Assembly: GCF_026239555.1 (NCBI RefSeq)
Contig: NZ_JAPIVP010000012.1
Coordinates: forward strand, 114,156-178,155
Length of the DNA stretch: 64,000 bases
Direction: 5' to 3'
Origin: Pedobacter sp. PF22-3
GTDB taxonomy: Bacteria; Bacteroidota; Bacteroidia; Sphingobacteriales; Sphingobacteriaceae
The translations under genes and the position numbers were made by a program. Below, one piece after another: positions 35,703-44,355 of the stretch (position 1 is its first letter; each line of letters begins with the position of its first letter). Under the pieces are notes generated by a model, which ran no database searches, was not told where the DNA came from, and worked only from the letters and a program-made list of their open reading frames with translations.

Positions 35703-36431
35703 TTACTCAGCCATATTGTGGTAAACCGCTTGCACATCATCATCTTCCTCCAACTTATCGATCAGTTTTAATACATCAGCAGCTTGCTCTTCTGTAACCT
35801 CATGGTGTGATAAAGCAATACGCTCCAGTTTTGAACTTTTCAGTTCAATGCCTTTCTCTTCTAAAGCTTTTTGTAAGGAACCAAAGTTTTCGAATGCACC
35901 CTGAGCTACCACGATATCATTTCCTTCCTCATCGGCCTCCACATAAAGTTCTTCCAAACCAGCATCAATTAATTCGAACTCTAATTCTTCCAGGTCTAAA
36001 CCTTCGGTAGGCACAAAACGGAAAATAGATTTACGGTTAAAAATAAAGTCCAATGATCCGGTTTTGCCCAATGAGCCATCAGTTTTGTTAAAATAGCTGC
36101 GCACGTTTGCTACGGTACGGTTAGTATTATCGGTAGCTGTTTCAATTAAAACCGCTACACCGTGAGGTGCATATCCTTCATATACAATTTCCTCGTAATT
36201 GGCCATCGATTTATCAGAAGCACGCTTAATTGCCGCCTCTACCCTATCTTTTGGCATATTTACCGCTTTCGCATTTTGTATTGCTGTACGTAAACGGGAG
36301 TTGGTTTCGGGATGAGGTCCTGATTCCTTAACCGCCATTACAATATCCTTACCAATACGCGTAAACTGAACCGCCATTTTGGCCCAACGCTTAAATTTTC
36401 TCTCTTTTCTAAATTCGAATGCTCTTCCCAT
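35703..36431 (-). CDS. yebC: YebC/PmpR (TACO1) family protein
   Basis: Full-length 242-residue protein. Family motifs include MGRAFEFRKERKFKRWAKMA, FTRIGKDIVMAVKESG, PKDRVEAAIKRA, YEGYAPHGVAVLIETATDN and NRTVANVRSYFNKTDGSLG. YebC proteins were first described as transcription regulators and are now linked to helping ribosomes translate difficult (proline-rich) stretches. The N-terminus MGRAFEF is the Bacteroidota variant of the usual MAGHSKW. It stands alone between converging hairpins and the threonine dehydrogenase gene. Confidence 0.95.
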   Translation of the reverse strand: MGRAFEFRKERKFKRWAKMAVQFTRIGKDIVMAVKESGPHPETNSRLRTAIQNAKAVNMPKDRVEAAIKRASDKSMANYEEIVYEGYAPHGVAVLIETATDNTNRTVANVRSYFNKTDGSLGKTGSLDFIFNRKSIFRFVPTEGLDLEELEFELIDAGLEELYVEADEEGNDIVVAQGAFENFGSLQKALEEKGIELKSSKLERIALSHHEVTEEQAADVLKLIDKLEEDDDVQAVYHNMAE

Positions 36432-36505
36432 TATTTTAGTATTGAGATATGAGATGTGAGATTTGAGACCTTACGCCTTCAACCTTCAAACCTTCTACCT
36501 TTATA

Positions 36506-37450
36506 TTATTTTTTTAAATTATTTAACATGTCAGTTGTTAGTTTCGATAAATCGAATTCTGGTTTCCATCCCCAATCTTTTGCAGCATAGTTATCATCAA
36601 TAGAGCGTGGCCAGCTGTTTGCAATCTGCTGACGTGGATCATTAGTTGCGTAAGTTAGTGTAAAATCTGGAATATGTTTTCTGATTTCAGCAGCTAAAAC
36701 CTCAGGTGTAAAACTTACCCCACCAAAATTATAACTGCTCCGCACCGAAATCTGATCTGCTGGTGCATCCATCAACTCGATTGTTCCGCGGATCGCATCA
36801 TCCATATACATCATAGGCAATTCTGTTTCCGCATTTAAGAAACTTTGGTAACTCCCCTTTCTCAACGCATCATGAAAAATATGAATCGCATAATCTGTTG
36901 TTCCACCTCCTGGGGCAGCTTTCCAACTAATCAATCCCGGGTAACGGATACTACGTACATCCAATCCGTATTTTTGGTTGTAATATTCGCACCAGCGCTC
37001 ACCAGCAAGTTTACTGATCCCATAAACGGTATTCGGATCCATTATACAATATTGAGCGGTATTATCCTTAGGTGAATTTGGTCCAAATACTGCAATAGAA
37101 CTTGGCCAGTATACCTTTGCCGTTTTATATTCTAAAGCTAAATCTAACACATTCAATAAACCGTTCATATTTAAATCCCAGGCCAGTTTTGGATTTTGTT
37201 CACCCGTAGCAGATAATAAAGCTGCCAATAGGTAAACCTGTGTTGGTCTGTATTTATGGAAAATGCCATTGATCATTTCTTTATCAAGTACATTCACAAA
37301 TTCGAATGGTGCAGCGTTTTTAATGTCATAATCCGGCCTGCGTATATCGCATGCAACAACATGATCATCACCATATATTTTACGTAACATAGTTACCAAC
37401 TCGGTGCCAATTTGCCCGTTAGAGCCTAAAACAACAATTTTTTCCTGCAT
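36506..37450 (-). CDS. L-threonine 3-dehydrogenase, SDR (epimerase-like) type
   Basis: Protein of 314 residues from ATG 37450. It has an extended SDR fold: NAD-binding VVLGSNGQIGTELV, Asp in ACDIRRPDYD that prefers NAD, and the YxxxK catalytic pair in TVYGISKLAGERW. The segment RYPGLISWKAAPGGGTTDYA is characteristic of the epimerase-type threonine dehydrogenases of animals and Bacteroidota, distinct from the zinc-type Tdh. It oxidises threonine to 2-amino-3-oxobutyrate, which the kbl product at 15746-16933 then cleaves. A -7 element TACCTTTG lies 18 nt upstream. Confidence 0.9.
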   Translation of the reverse strand: MQEKIVVLGSNGQIGTELVTMLRKIYGDDHVVACDIRRPDYDIKNAAPFEFVNVLDKEMINGIFHKYRPTQVYLLAALLSATGEQNPKLAWDLNMNGLLNVLDLALEYKTAKVYWPSSIAVFGPNSPKDNTAQYCIMDPNTVYGISKLAGERWCEYYNQKYGLDVRSIRYPGLISWKAAPGGGTTDYAIHIFHDALRKGSYQSFLNAETELPMMYMDDAIRGTIELMDAPADQISVRSSYNFGGVSFTPEVLAAEIRKHIPDFTLTYATNDPRQQIANSWPRSIDDNYAAKDWGWKPEFDLSKLTTDMLNNLKK

Positions 37451-37468
37451 ATTTTTTTTGAGATTGAG

Positions 37469-37476
37469 CAAAGGTA
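37469..37476 (-). promoter_or_regulatory. TAnnTTTG -7 element for the threonine dehydrogenase gene
   Basis: The minus strand reads TACCTTTG, 18 nt before the ATG at 37450. Confidence 0.55.
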
Positions 37477-37704
37477 AAAAAATGAGATAAAAGGCAATAA
37501 AATATTTTGAGAAGGGGTTAATCAGTTAATGATATAAACTGGTTAATTGTTAAACAGATCAAGCAAATTGTGAACTGAAAACTATTGAGCAAAGATTAAT
37601 TGTTAAATTATAAACTGCAAATTGCGAACTGTAAACCGCTATCTGTGAACTTAAACATAAATTTTATACATTTACTACACGTATATTGCATAACCAAATA
37701 ATTA

Positions 37705-38265
37705 ATGACTCACCAAGCGCCTGAAAAATCTGAAGATTTACTGAAGCGTCTTAAGCTAGGCGATAAGCAGGCTTACGAAAGAATATACTTTACCTATAGT
37801 AATGAGCTTTTATTGGCCGCCTACAAAAAAACGGGTGATGAAGTCATTGCGGAAGAACTGGTACAAAATATCTTTATCTCTCTTTGGGAAAAAAGGCATG
37901 AAGCGCAGATCAACAATCTCCAGTCCTATCTATTCGGTGCGCTTAAGTTAAGTGTAATTAACCACATCAGGCGCCAGGTGATGCAGAATAAGTACATGGA
38001 GTACCAAACCCTAACCTATTCAGAAAACCATCAAGATACCGCAAACCTGGTCGATCTTCACGACCTCTCATCCATTATCGAAGAAGGCATTAATTCGCTA
38101 CCAGAAAAAACTCAGGAAATCTTCAGGCTAAGCCGTTATCAACACCAATCTACCAAAGATATTTCTGCTGGTTTAAACATCTCCGAAAAAACTGTAGAAT
38201 ACCATATCACGCAATCTATCAAAAGAATAAAAGAATATATTAAAAACTTTTATATCTTTTTATAA
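37705..38265 (+). CDS. ECF sigma factor (FecI-like)
   Basis: Protein of 186 residues. Region 2 covers about 10-80 (GDKQAYERIYFTYSNELLLAAYK, AEELVQNIFISLWEKRH) and region 4 about 120-180 (INSLPEKTQEIFRLSRYQHQ, TKDISAGLNISEKTVEYHI). The extended linker and the LSRYQ/STKDIS wording are typical of Bacteroidota ECF10-like factors. It is followed by a FecR-like gene and a TonB receptor with an STN domain, forming a cell-surface signalling set where receptor occupancy frees the sigma factor. Confidence 0.95.
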   Translation: MTHQAPEKSEDLLKRLKLGDKQAYERIYFTYSNELLLAAYKKTGDEVIAEELVQNIFISLWEKRHEAQINNLQSYLFGALKLSVINHIRRQVMQNKYMEYQTLTYSENHQDTANLVDLHDLSSIIEEGINSLPEKTQEIFRLSRYQHQSTKDISAGLNISEKTVEYHITQSIKRIKEYIKNFYIFL

Positions 38266-38369
38266 CTGAAAATCAGTTACTTAAATTTTTATTTGCTTTT
38301 TTTCACCTGTCAATTTAGGGTTTTGCCGCTGTTGTGTTACTTGTATAGTATAAAGCCAAATATTCTTTT

Positions 38370-39392
38370 ATGAACCAGAAATCATTTTACGATTTACTAA
38401 GCCGTTATCAAAATGGACATTGTACTGAAGCCGAAAAGCGATGGGTAGATCAATGGTATCATAACTTAAATAACCAGAATTTTAAAGATTTATCGTCAAC
38501 TGCGCTCGAAGAAATGCAGCTGAATACCTGGATAGGCATCAATAATATTGAGCATAAACCAACCAAAACTTTAAAAGTTAAAAAGCTTTGGCCAAAATTC
38601 GCTGTAGCAGCATCTATTATTATTGCCTTTTTTATTGCCGGTTTATATTTAAAAAATTACAACCATGCCGAGCAGTCTTTTATAAATGAAAATGAAGGAT
38701 TAAGCTTAATCAGCAAAACCAACGACAGCGATAGCAGCCTGGTGATCTCGCTCAGTGATGAAAGCACAGTAACCCTTAAACCACAGGCAAACATTATTTA
38801 CCCTAAAGTTTTTGCGGCCAACAAAAGAACAGTTTATTTAAAAGGAAGTGCTTTTTTCTCTGTAAGTAAAAATCCTACGCGTCCGTTTTATGTGTATAAT
38901 CAAAAATTGGTTGTTCGCGTTTTGGGGACCAGCTTTTGGGTAAAATCATCAACAGATAAACTTCCCGCTCAGGTTGCGGTAAGGACAGGAAAAGTTCAGG
39001 TAGCCGAAAATCAGAAAAGCTCACTATCCAGTTTTACCAAAGAGAATGTGGCTAAACCCATTTTGTTAACACCAAACCAAAAGGGCATTTTTGCCGACCA
39101 CAAATTAAATAAAACATTGGTAAGCAAGCCTATTCCATTGGCCGAAGCCTACAACATACCCACAAGTTTGAGCTACAATTTTAAAGAAGAAAGTATTAAA
39201 GAAATTTTCAAAACCTTATCTGAAGCTTATGGCATAGAGATAAAATCGGATAATGAGCAGATTTTGACCTATACTTTTACAGGAGATTTGAGTAAGAAAG
39301 GGCTGTATGAGCAGCTCGACCTGATTTGCGGAACCATATCAAGCAAATATTATATCAAAGGAACCAGCATTGTGGTTTCCAATAAAAACTAA
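38370..39392 (+). CDS. FecR-family anti-sigma factor/signal transducer
   Basis: Protein of 340 residues. The short cytoplasmic N-terminus (YDLLSRYQNGHCTEAEKRWV) binds sigma factor; one membrane helix lies at about 72-92 (KFAVAASIIIAFFIAGLYL). The periplasmic FecR domain has DSSLVISLSDESTVTLKPQA and RTVYLKGSAFFSVSKNPTRPFYV, and a C-terminal DUF4974 region has YNFKEESIKEIFKTLSEAYG. It relays the signal from the TonB receptor encoded next to the sigma factor encoded before it. Confidence 0.95.
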   Translation: MNQKSFYDLLSRYQNGHCTEAEKRWVDQWYHNLNNQNFKDLSSTALEEMQLNTWIGINNIEHKPTKTLKVKKLWPKFAVAASIIIAFFIAGLYLKNYNHAEQSFINENEGLSLISKTNDSDSSLVISLSDESTVTLKPQANIIYPKVFAANKRTVYLKGSAFFSVSKNPTRPFYVYNQKLVVRVLGTSFWVKSSTDKLPAQVAVRTGKVQVAENQKSSLSSFTKENVAKPILLTPNQKGIFADHKLNKTLVSKPIPLAEAYNIPTSLSYNFKEESIKEIFKTLSEAYGIEIKSDNEQILTYTFTGDLSKKGLYEQLDLICGTISSKYYIKGTSIVVSNKN

Positions 39393-39586
39393 CCAAATAC
39401 ATAAACATGACGAAACAGAACCACAACACCAACAGCCCATAACCGCGGCTTCATTCTCCATAATATTTTTCTAAAAACAAAGCCGACAATGTGGGGCATT
39501 GCCGGCGAGTTAAATACATCAGAAATGTATTCATGGTATTTCTATGTCCAATAAATCCAATCATTTAATGAACAATAACCAAATTT

Positions 39587-42517
39587 ATGAAAAAAAAACA
39601 ACTTATTTCGCTGGCGATATATGCAATGAGAGTTTCGATTTACCAAATACTTGCAATAATAATTTTTACCTGTGCTGCATTTGCAAATAATGTAGGCGCA
39701 CAAGACTTTTTGAATATACCTATTTCGATTAAAGCCGACCAAACAGATATTAAAACCATTATTGAAAAAACAGAACACTTAGCCAATGTTAAATTTGTTT
39801 ACAGTCCACAATTAATAAACTCTAACCGTAAAGTTTCTATTAATGTGGTTAATCAAAAGCTTAAATACTTTCTTGAGAATTCGCTAAAACGTTATGACGT
39901 GGGATATAGGATAGTTAAAGATCAGATTTTGCTCTATTCTATTCCCGCCAATAACAACCTCGAACTCTTAAAAGCTTTCGAAGGCATCGTAACCGGCAAA
40001 GTAACCGATAGTAAAGGGAATCCTATCCCAGGTGTTTCGGTTACCGTTAAAGGAAAATCTATAGGTACAACAACCGATGAAAATGGTGCTTTTGCTTTAA
40101 AAGGCCTCACTGTTGATAGCCGCGTACTCGTGGTAAGGTACGTAGGCTTCATCTCTAAAGAAGTAAACCTATCACCAGGCAATGCTGATGAAAACCTCAG
40201 TATCAGCCTATCAGAAGATAATCTGCAACTGGAAAGTGTAATGGTAACCGGTGGTAATCCAAAGAAAAAATTAGAAAGCAGCGTAGCATTAACTTCGGTA
40301 AGTAATAAAGATATCACCAACAGGGCGCCTTTAAACAGCACCGATTTATTAAAAGCTATACCAGGGTTAACCGTAGAAAGTACCGGTGGCGATGGTCCGG
40401 GCAATGTTTGGGTAAGGGGATTTCCACAACAGGGCGGTTATATCTTTTTAGGTATACAAGAAGATGGTTTACCACTTTTGCCAACGGGTTTCAATACTAA
40501 CCCTTCTGTAGATCAATATTATAAAACAGATTTAACCATTCAAAACATCGAAGCCATAAGGGGCGGCAATGCCTCCATTGTGCAGGCAAATACCCCTGGC
40601 GCTGTTGTTAATAACATCAGTTATGTGGGCGCAGATAAACAGTATGGCCAATTTAAGTTTACCACAGGTTTTTCACAAGGTCTGTATCGGTTTGATGGCA
40701 ATACCGGCGGTAAAATAAATAATCAGATCAAATACAATATCGGTGGTTTTTACCGTACCGATAATGGTGTGGTAGATCAGGGTTTTAATCCGGCCAACCA
40801 GGGTGGACAGATTAAATGCAACATGACATTTAACTTTAAAAACAATAAAGGTTTTATCCGCGTTTACGGCAAATACCTGAATGATAAAGTTCAGTTCCTG
40901 CTCACCAGTTATTATCCATACGATGGTACCGGGAAACCAACCACTTACCGCGATTACAATATGGCTTCCCAATCCATTACACCGGTGCAAACCGACTGGA
41001 GCTACAATGACCCTACAACAGGTCTGCATAATTTTAGTTTAACAGACGGAATCCATACCAAATTAGGATCGGGCGGTTTCCAACTCAACTATTTAACTGA
41101 TAATGGCTGGCAGATTGTTAACAATTTCCGCTACCAAAATACACATACTAATTCTACCTATACTGCCCCGGCAGGAATTGTAGCAAGAACAGCTGCAACA
41201 CCTTACTACTACCCGGGAGGCTCACCAGCACCATTTGTAGCTGGAGATTATGTAATTACCTCAAATGCACAAGGACAAATTAATAGTGATGTTCAGATCA
41301 TTAATTACCTGGATTTAAGAAAAAAAGTAAAAGAGCATAGTCTTAACATCGGATTAGGCATTCACCAATATAACCGGGATGATTTACGTTATGCTTTCCG
41401 TTCATTCACCGAATTTAAAGAACACCCAAGCATTATATTGCAATCACCAACAGCGGCAGAGCGTACCATCCAAACTAAAAATACATTTATTGGCGATACC
41501 AGAACCCTTTCTGTTTATGCAGGAGACGAGATTAAAATATCCGAAAAATGGCGTTTAGATATTGGTGCCAGAATTGACAATCAGAATGTTAAAGGAGACC
41601 GGCCTTATTACGCAACAAATGCAGATGGTTCAGTTAATGCCACCGCCAGTGCTACCCCTACAATTTTAGGTTACACGCACTATGATGAAACTTTAACCAA
41701 CTGGGCAGCTTCAGTAGGTGCAAACTACAAAATAAACACAACATCAAGTATTTTTGCCAGGGCAACCAAAGCTTACAACGCACCAAACATTGGTGATTAT
41801 AATGCATCGGCGTATAATGCGGCAAACATTAAAAAACGTCCGGTTTATTTAGGTGAAGTAGGTTTTAAATACGCAAAAAATAACCTGGCCATTTTTGCAT
41901 CGGGAAGTTACTCCGCAATTAAAAACACCTCATTAACCATTAACGTTCCAACAGTTGCTTCAGGCCTGCAGGCATTGGTAGCTTTTGGCTCTACCCGTAC
42001 CTGGAGTGCCGAGTATGAAGTTTCTTACAAAATTGCCAAACCACTGAGCTTACGTTTAACCGGAACATTACAAGATTCTAAATACACCGATTATGAAGCA
42101 AATACTAGCGGCAACGCTGCTGTTGCAGCCGAATTTGGCAATCGTGTTTACAGCTTTACAGGCAATAGAACTGAACGTGTTCCAGTATTCAACACTGAAC
42201 TTGGGGCCAACTATGACTATAAAAACTTTAACCTATATGTAGCGGCAAATTATGTGGGTAGTCGTTTTACTTCACCTAGCGAAAGTTATGAATTACCTAG
42301 CTATGTGGTAATGAAAGCAGGTGCAGGCTATAATTTCACTAAAAAGATTTCTATAAGATTTTGGGCAGACAACTTGTTAAATGCAAAAGTGTTGACCGAG
42401 GGCGATGTTCGTGGAGATCAGTTCAGAGATTTCTCAACTGTAACCCCTGGTCAATTAATGATTGGCAGAACTTTACTTCAACGTACTTTCTGGGGATCAT
42501 TGGCTTATTCATTCTAA
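39587..42517 (+). CDS. TonB-dependent receptor with STN signalling domain
   Basis: Protein of 976 residues with a signal peptide. The N-terminal STN domain (about 45-115: ISIKADQTDIKTIIEKTEHL, FVYSPQLINSNRKVSINV) talks to FecR; a CarboxypepD_reg-like domain (about 125-210: GIVTGKVTDSKGNPIPGVSV) follows, then the plug (LKAIPGLTVESTGGDGPGNV, IQNIEAIRGGNASIVQANTP) and a barrel ending GSLAYSF. Unlike the SusC at 24315 it has no SusD gene next to it; this fits uptake of a small ligand such as a siderophore, vitamin or short sugar. It is followed by a terminator and a secreted TIM-barrel sugar-isomerase-like gene. Confidence 0.95.
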   Translation: MKKKQLISLAIYAMRVSIYQILAIIIFTCAAFANNVGAQDFLNIPISIKADQTDIKTIIEKTEHLANVKFVYSPQLINSNRKVSINVVNQKLKYFLENSLKRYDVGYRIVKDQILLYSIPANNNLELLKAFEGIVTGKVTDSKGNPIPGVSVTVKGKSIGTTTDENGAFALKGLTVDSRVLVVRYVGFISKEVNLSPGNADENLSISLSEDNLQLESVMVTGGNPKKKLESSVALTSVSNKDITNRAPLNSTDLLKAIPGLTVESTGGDGPGNVWVRGFPQQGGYIFLGIQEDGLPLLPTGFNTNPSVDQYYKTDLTIQNIEAIRGGNASIVQANTPGAVVNNISYVGADKQYGQFKFTTGFSQGLYRFDGNTGGKINNQIKYNIGGFYRTDNGVVDQGFNPANQGGQIKCNMTFNFKNNKGFIRVYGKYLNDKVQFLLTSYYPYDGTGKPTTYRDYNMASQSITPVQTDWSYNDPTTGLHNFSLTDGIHTKLGSGGFQLNYLTDNGWQIVNNFRYQNTHTNSTYTAPAGIVARTAATPYYYPGGSPAPFVAGDYVITSNAQGQINSDVQIINYLDLRKKVKEHSLNIGLGIHQYNRDDLRYAFRSFTEFKEHPSIILQSPTAAERTIQTKNTFIGDTRTLSVYAGDEIKISEKWRLDIGARIDNQNVKGDRPYYATNADGSVNATASATPTILGYTHYDETLTNWAASVGANYKINTTSSIFARATKAYNAPNIGDYNASAYNAANIKKRPVYLGEVGFKYAKNNLAIFASGSYSAIKNTSLTINVPTVASGLQALVAFGSTRTWSAEYEVSYKIAKPLSLRLTGTLQDSKYTDYEANTSGNAAVAAEFGNRVYSFTGNRTERVPVFNTELGANYDYKNFNLYVAANYVGSRFTSPSESYELPSYVVMKAGAGYNFTKKISIRFWADNLLNAKVLTEGDVRGDQFRDFSTVTPGQLMIGRTLLQRTFWGSLAYSF

Positions 42518-42523
42518 CAAATA

Positions 42524-42551
42524 AAACCGGAGTTTACGCTCCGGTTTTTTT
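42524..42551 (+). terminator. Terminator after the TonB receptor
   Basis: AAACCGGAG (42524-42532) and CTCCGGTTT (42539-42547) form a perfect stem followed by a run of T. Confidence 0.85.
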
Positions 42552-42564
42552 ATTCTAAAACATC

Positions 42565-43470
42565 ATGACAACAAGAAGATCATTTTTACAAAAAGTAAGC
42601 TATGCGGGAGCAGCAGCTTTTTTAAGTCCATCTGTTATTGCAACAGCTTTAGCACAATCGTCCAAGATTTCAAAAATAGGGATCGGTCTCTTCACCCTAC
42701 GCGAACAACTAACGGCAGATGTAAAGACCACTATCGAACAGGTCGCCAAAATCGGCTATCAACAGGTTGAAACCTATTTTGGCTATCCAGGTAAATATGA
42801 AGTAAAAGGATTCTGGGGACTGGAAGCCAAAGATTTTAATGCATTATTAAAAGCCAATGGTCTCTCCTCTCCCAGCGGACATTATAACGTAACGGAGTTT
42901 TTATCCTCAGGCGACGATAAAGTGTTAAAATCGCATATCGAAACTGCGTCCACCGTTAATCAGCAGTATTTTGTTATCCCTGCTTTACCAACAGATATCA
43001 GGGCCAACGGAACATTGGATGATTATAAACGCATGGCTGCAAAATTTAACCAGGCAGCCGAACTTTGTCAAAAAGCTGGCTTAAAATTGGCTTACCATAA
43101 CCATAATTTCGAATTTAAAGATCAAGGTAGTGGCGTTACAGGTTACCAAACCCTACTTAACGAAACTGATCCCAAACTGGTTGGATTTGAACTCGACATC
43201 TTTTGGGCGGTAAATGCTGGTTTAAACCCAGTTGATATGTTCAAGAAAAATCCTGGCCGTTATAAAATGTTTCATGTTAAGGATATGGACAAAACGGATA
43301 AAGCCGTTTTTGTAGAAGTAGGATCTGGTAGGATTGATTTCAAAAGTATTTTTGCAGAATCAAAATTGGCTGGTGTAGATTATATCTTTACAGAACAGGA
43401 TATCATTAAAAAAGAACCTTATGAAAGTATTGCGGAAAGTTATAATTACATCAGAAAAAATCTACTTTAG
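42565..43470 (+). CDS. Tat-exported xylose-isomerase-like TIM-barrel protein (paralogue A)
   Basis: Protein of 301 residues. A Tat signal (TTRRSFLQKVSYAGAAAFLS, cleavage near ALAQ) sends a folded protein to the periplasm. The AP-endonuclease-2/xylose-isomerase TIM barrel follows: GIGLFTLREQL, YQQVETYFGYPG, AYHNHNFEFKDQG (metal site), GFELDIFWAVNAG, MFHVKDMDK and FTEQDIIK. It is a close relative of the genes at 53509 and 54393. It lies 14 nt after a terminator. The family can isomerise or eliminate keto-sugars and keto-glycosides, which is the proposed role here. Confidence 0.88.
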   Translation: MTTRRSFLQKVSYAGAAAFLSPSVIATALAQSSKISKIGIGLFTLREQLTADVKTTIEQVAKIGYQQVETYFGYPGKYEVKGFWGLEAKDFNALLKANGLSSPSGHYNVTEFLSSGDDKVLKSHIETASTVNQQYFVIPALPTDIRANGTLDDYKRMAAKFNQAAELCQKAGLKLAYHNHNFEFKDQGSGVTGYQTLLNETDPKLVGFELDIFWAVNAGLNPVDMFKKNPGRYKMFHVKDMDKTDKAVFVEVGSGRIDFKSIFAESKLAGVDYIFTEQDIIKKEPYESIAESYNYIRKNLL

Positions 43471-43510
43471 GCAGATTTTTTTCTAGAGAAATCTGCATTT
43501 CTAGATTTTT
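43471..43510 (+). terminator. Terminator-like hairpin after the TIM-barrel gene
   Basis: GCAGATTT (43471-43478) pairs with AAATCTGC (43489-43496), and ATTTCTAGATTTTTTG follows. The element sits right at the stop codon. Confidence 0.6.
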
Positions 43511-43660
43511 TGACAAATAATGTGCCCCCTTGTACTAAATGTAGTTTTTACACCAAGTAAAATTGATATAAAAACACGGCCTAAATCATCGTCAAGCTAT
43601 AAATAATCCATTATTTAGAACAATTCCACACGGTAACAATCATATTGCAAACTGATAAAT

Positions 43661-43688
43661 TAACGTAATAAAGTTACGCTTTACGTTA
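43661..43688. promoter_or_regulatory. Inverted repeat before the 3-keto-glycoside operon
   Basis: TAACGTAA (43661-43668) and TTACGTTA (43681-43688) are perfect inverted copies 12 bases apart, with GTTACGC between them, about 60 nt before the first gene of the operon at 43750. This could be an operator. Confidence 0.4.
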
Positions 43689-43749
43689 TATTTTTTCTAA
43701 TATTACTAATTGAACACATAAGTAACCAAAATATAAAATCATAAAGACG

Positions 43750-44337
43750 ATGCACAGAAGAGAAGCACTCAAAAACGTTGCATTTTTGTTGGGAGGAGCA
43801 ATCTCGGCAAGTACAATGGGCGTGTTATTTGAAAGTTTTACGCTCCCCGAAAATGAAAAAAACTTTGTAAACTATTCGCTTGAAGACGAAAAGATTTTTG
43901 CAGAATTTGCTGATATCATTGTCCCGACAACCAAATCATCAGCAGGAGCCAAAGCTGCAGGTTTAGGGAAATTCATTCCGATGATGATGAAAGATTGTTA
44001 CCCTGCCACCATGCAAACTTCCTTTGCAAAAGGCTTTAAAGATCTTCAGGCAAAATCAAAGAAAGATTTCGGGAAAAGTTATATCACTTTAACACCAGCC
44101 GACCGCAAAAAATTAATGATCGATTTGAGGGCTATCGCACTTGCTCAAAAAGATGGCCAACCAGAAGAGAATAAAGATTTAGCCTACTTTTTTATCACCG
44201 CACGAGATTTGACGCTACTCGGTTACTATTCTTCAGAAATTGGTTGTACCAAAGCAAGGGAATATGTCCTTATTCCGGGCCGATATGACGGCAATGCGCC
44301 TTTAAAACCTGGCCAAAGATCTTGGGCTACCTCTTAA
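43750..44337 (+). CDS. Gluconate 2-dehydrogenase subunit 3-like protein (gamma subunit of a periplasmic FAD dehydrogenase)
   Basis: Protein of 195 residues, PF13618 family. An N-terminal RR-containing signal (HRREALKNVAFLLGGAISAS) shows Tat export. The rest is the small chaperone-like subunit that carries a FAD dehydrogenase across the membrane and stays attached: FAEFADIIVPTTKSSAGAKAA and FFITARDLTLLGYYSSEIG are typical. The catalytic GMC subunit begins 19 nt downstream and has no signal of its own, so it must ride along with this protein. This pair is the known architecture of glucoside 3-dehydrogenases and FAD glucose dehydrogenases. Confidence 0.9.
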   Translation: MHRREALKNVAFLLGGAISASTMGVLFESFTLPENEKNFVNYSLEDEKIFAEFADIIVPTTKSSAGAKAAGLGKFIPMMMKDCYPATMQTSFAKGFKDLQAKSKKDFGKSYITLTPADRKKLMIDLRAIALAQKDGQPEENKDLAYFFITARDLTLLGYYSSEIGCTKAREYVLIPGRYDGNAPLKPGQRSWATS

Positions 44338-44355
44338 CAACAACTACAAAACATC

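Noticed and set aside
37451..37704. Possible CRISPR-like or tandem repeat before the ECF sigma gene
   Set aside because: The AATTGTTAAATT-like and GCAAATTGCGAACTG words are irregular, without constant repeat or spacer length.
39482..39507. GCCGACAATG/CATTGCCGGC hairpin before the TonB receptor
   Set aside because: It has one mismatch and no T-run or link to a known RNA family; too weak to name as terminator or riboswitch.
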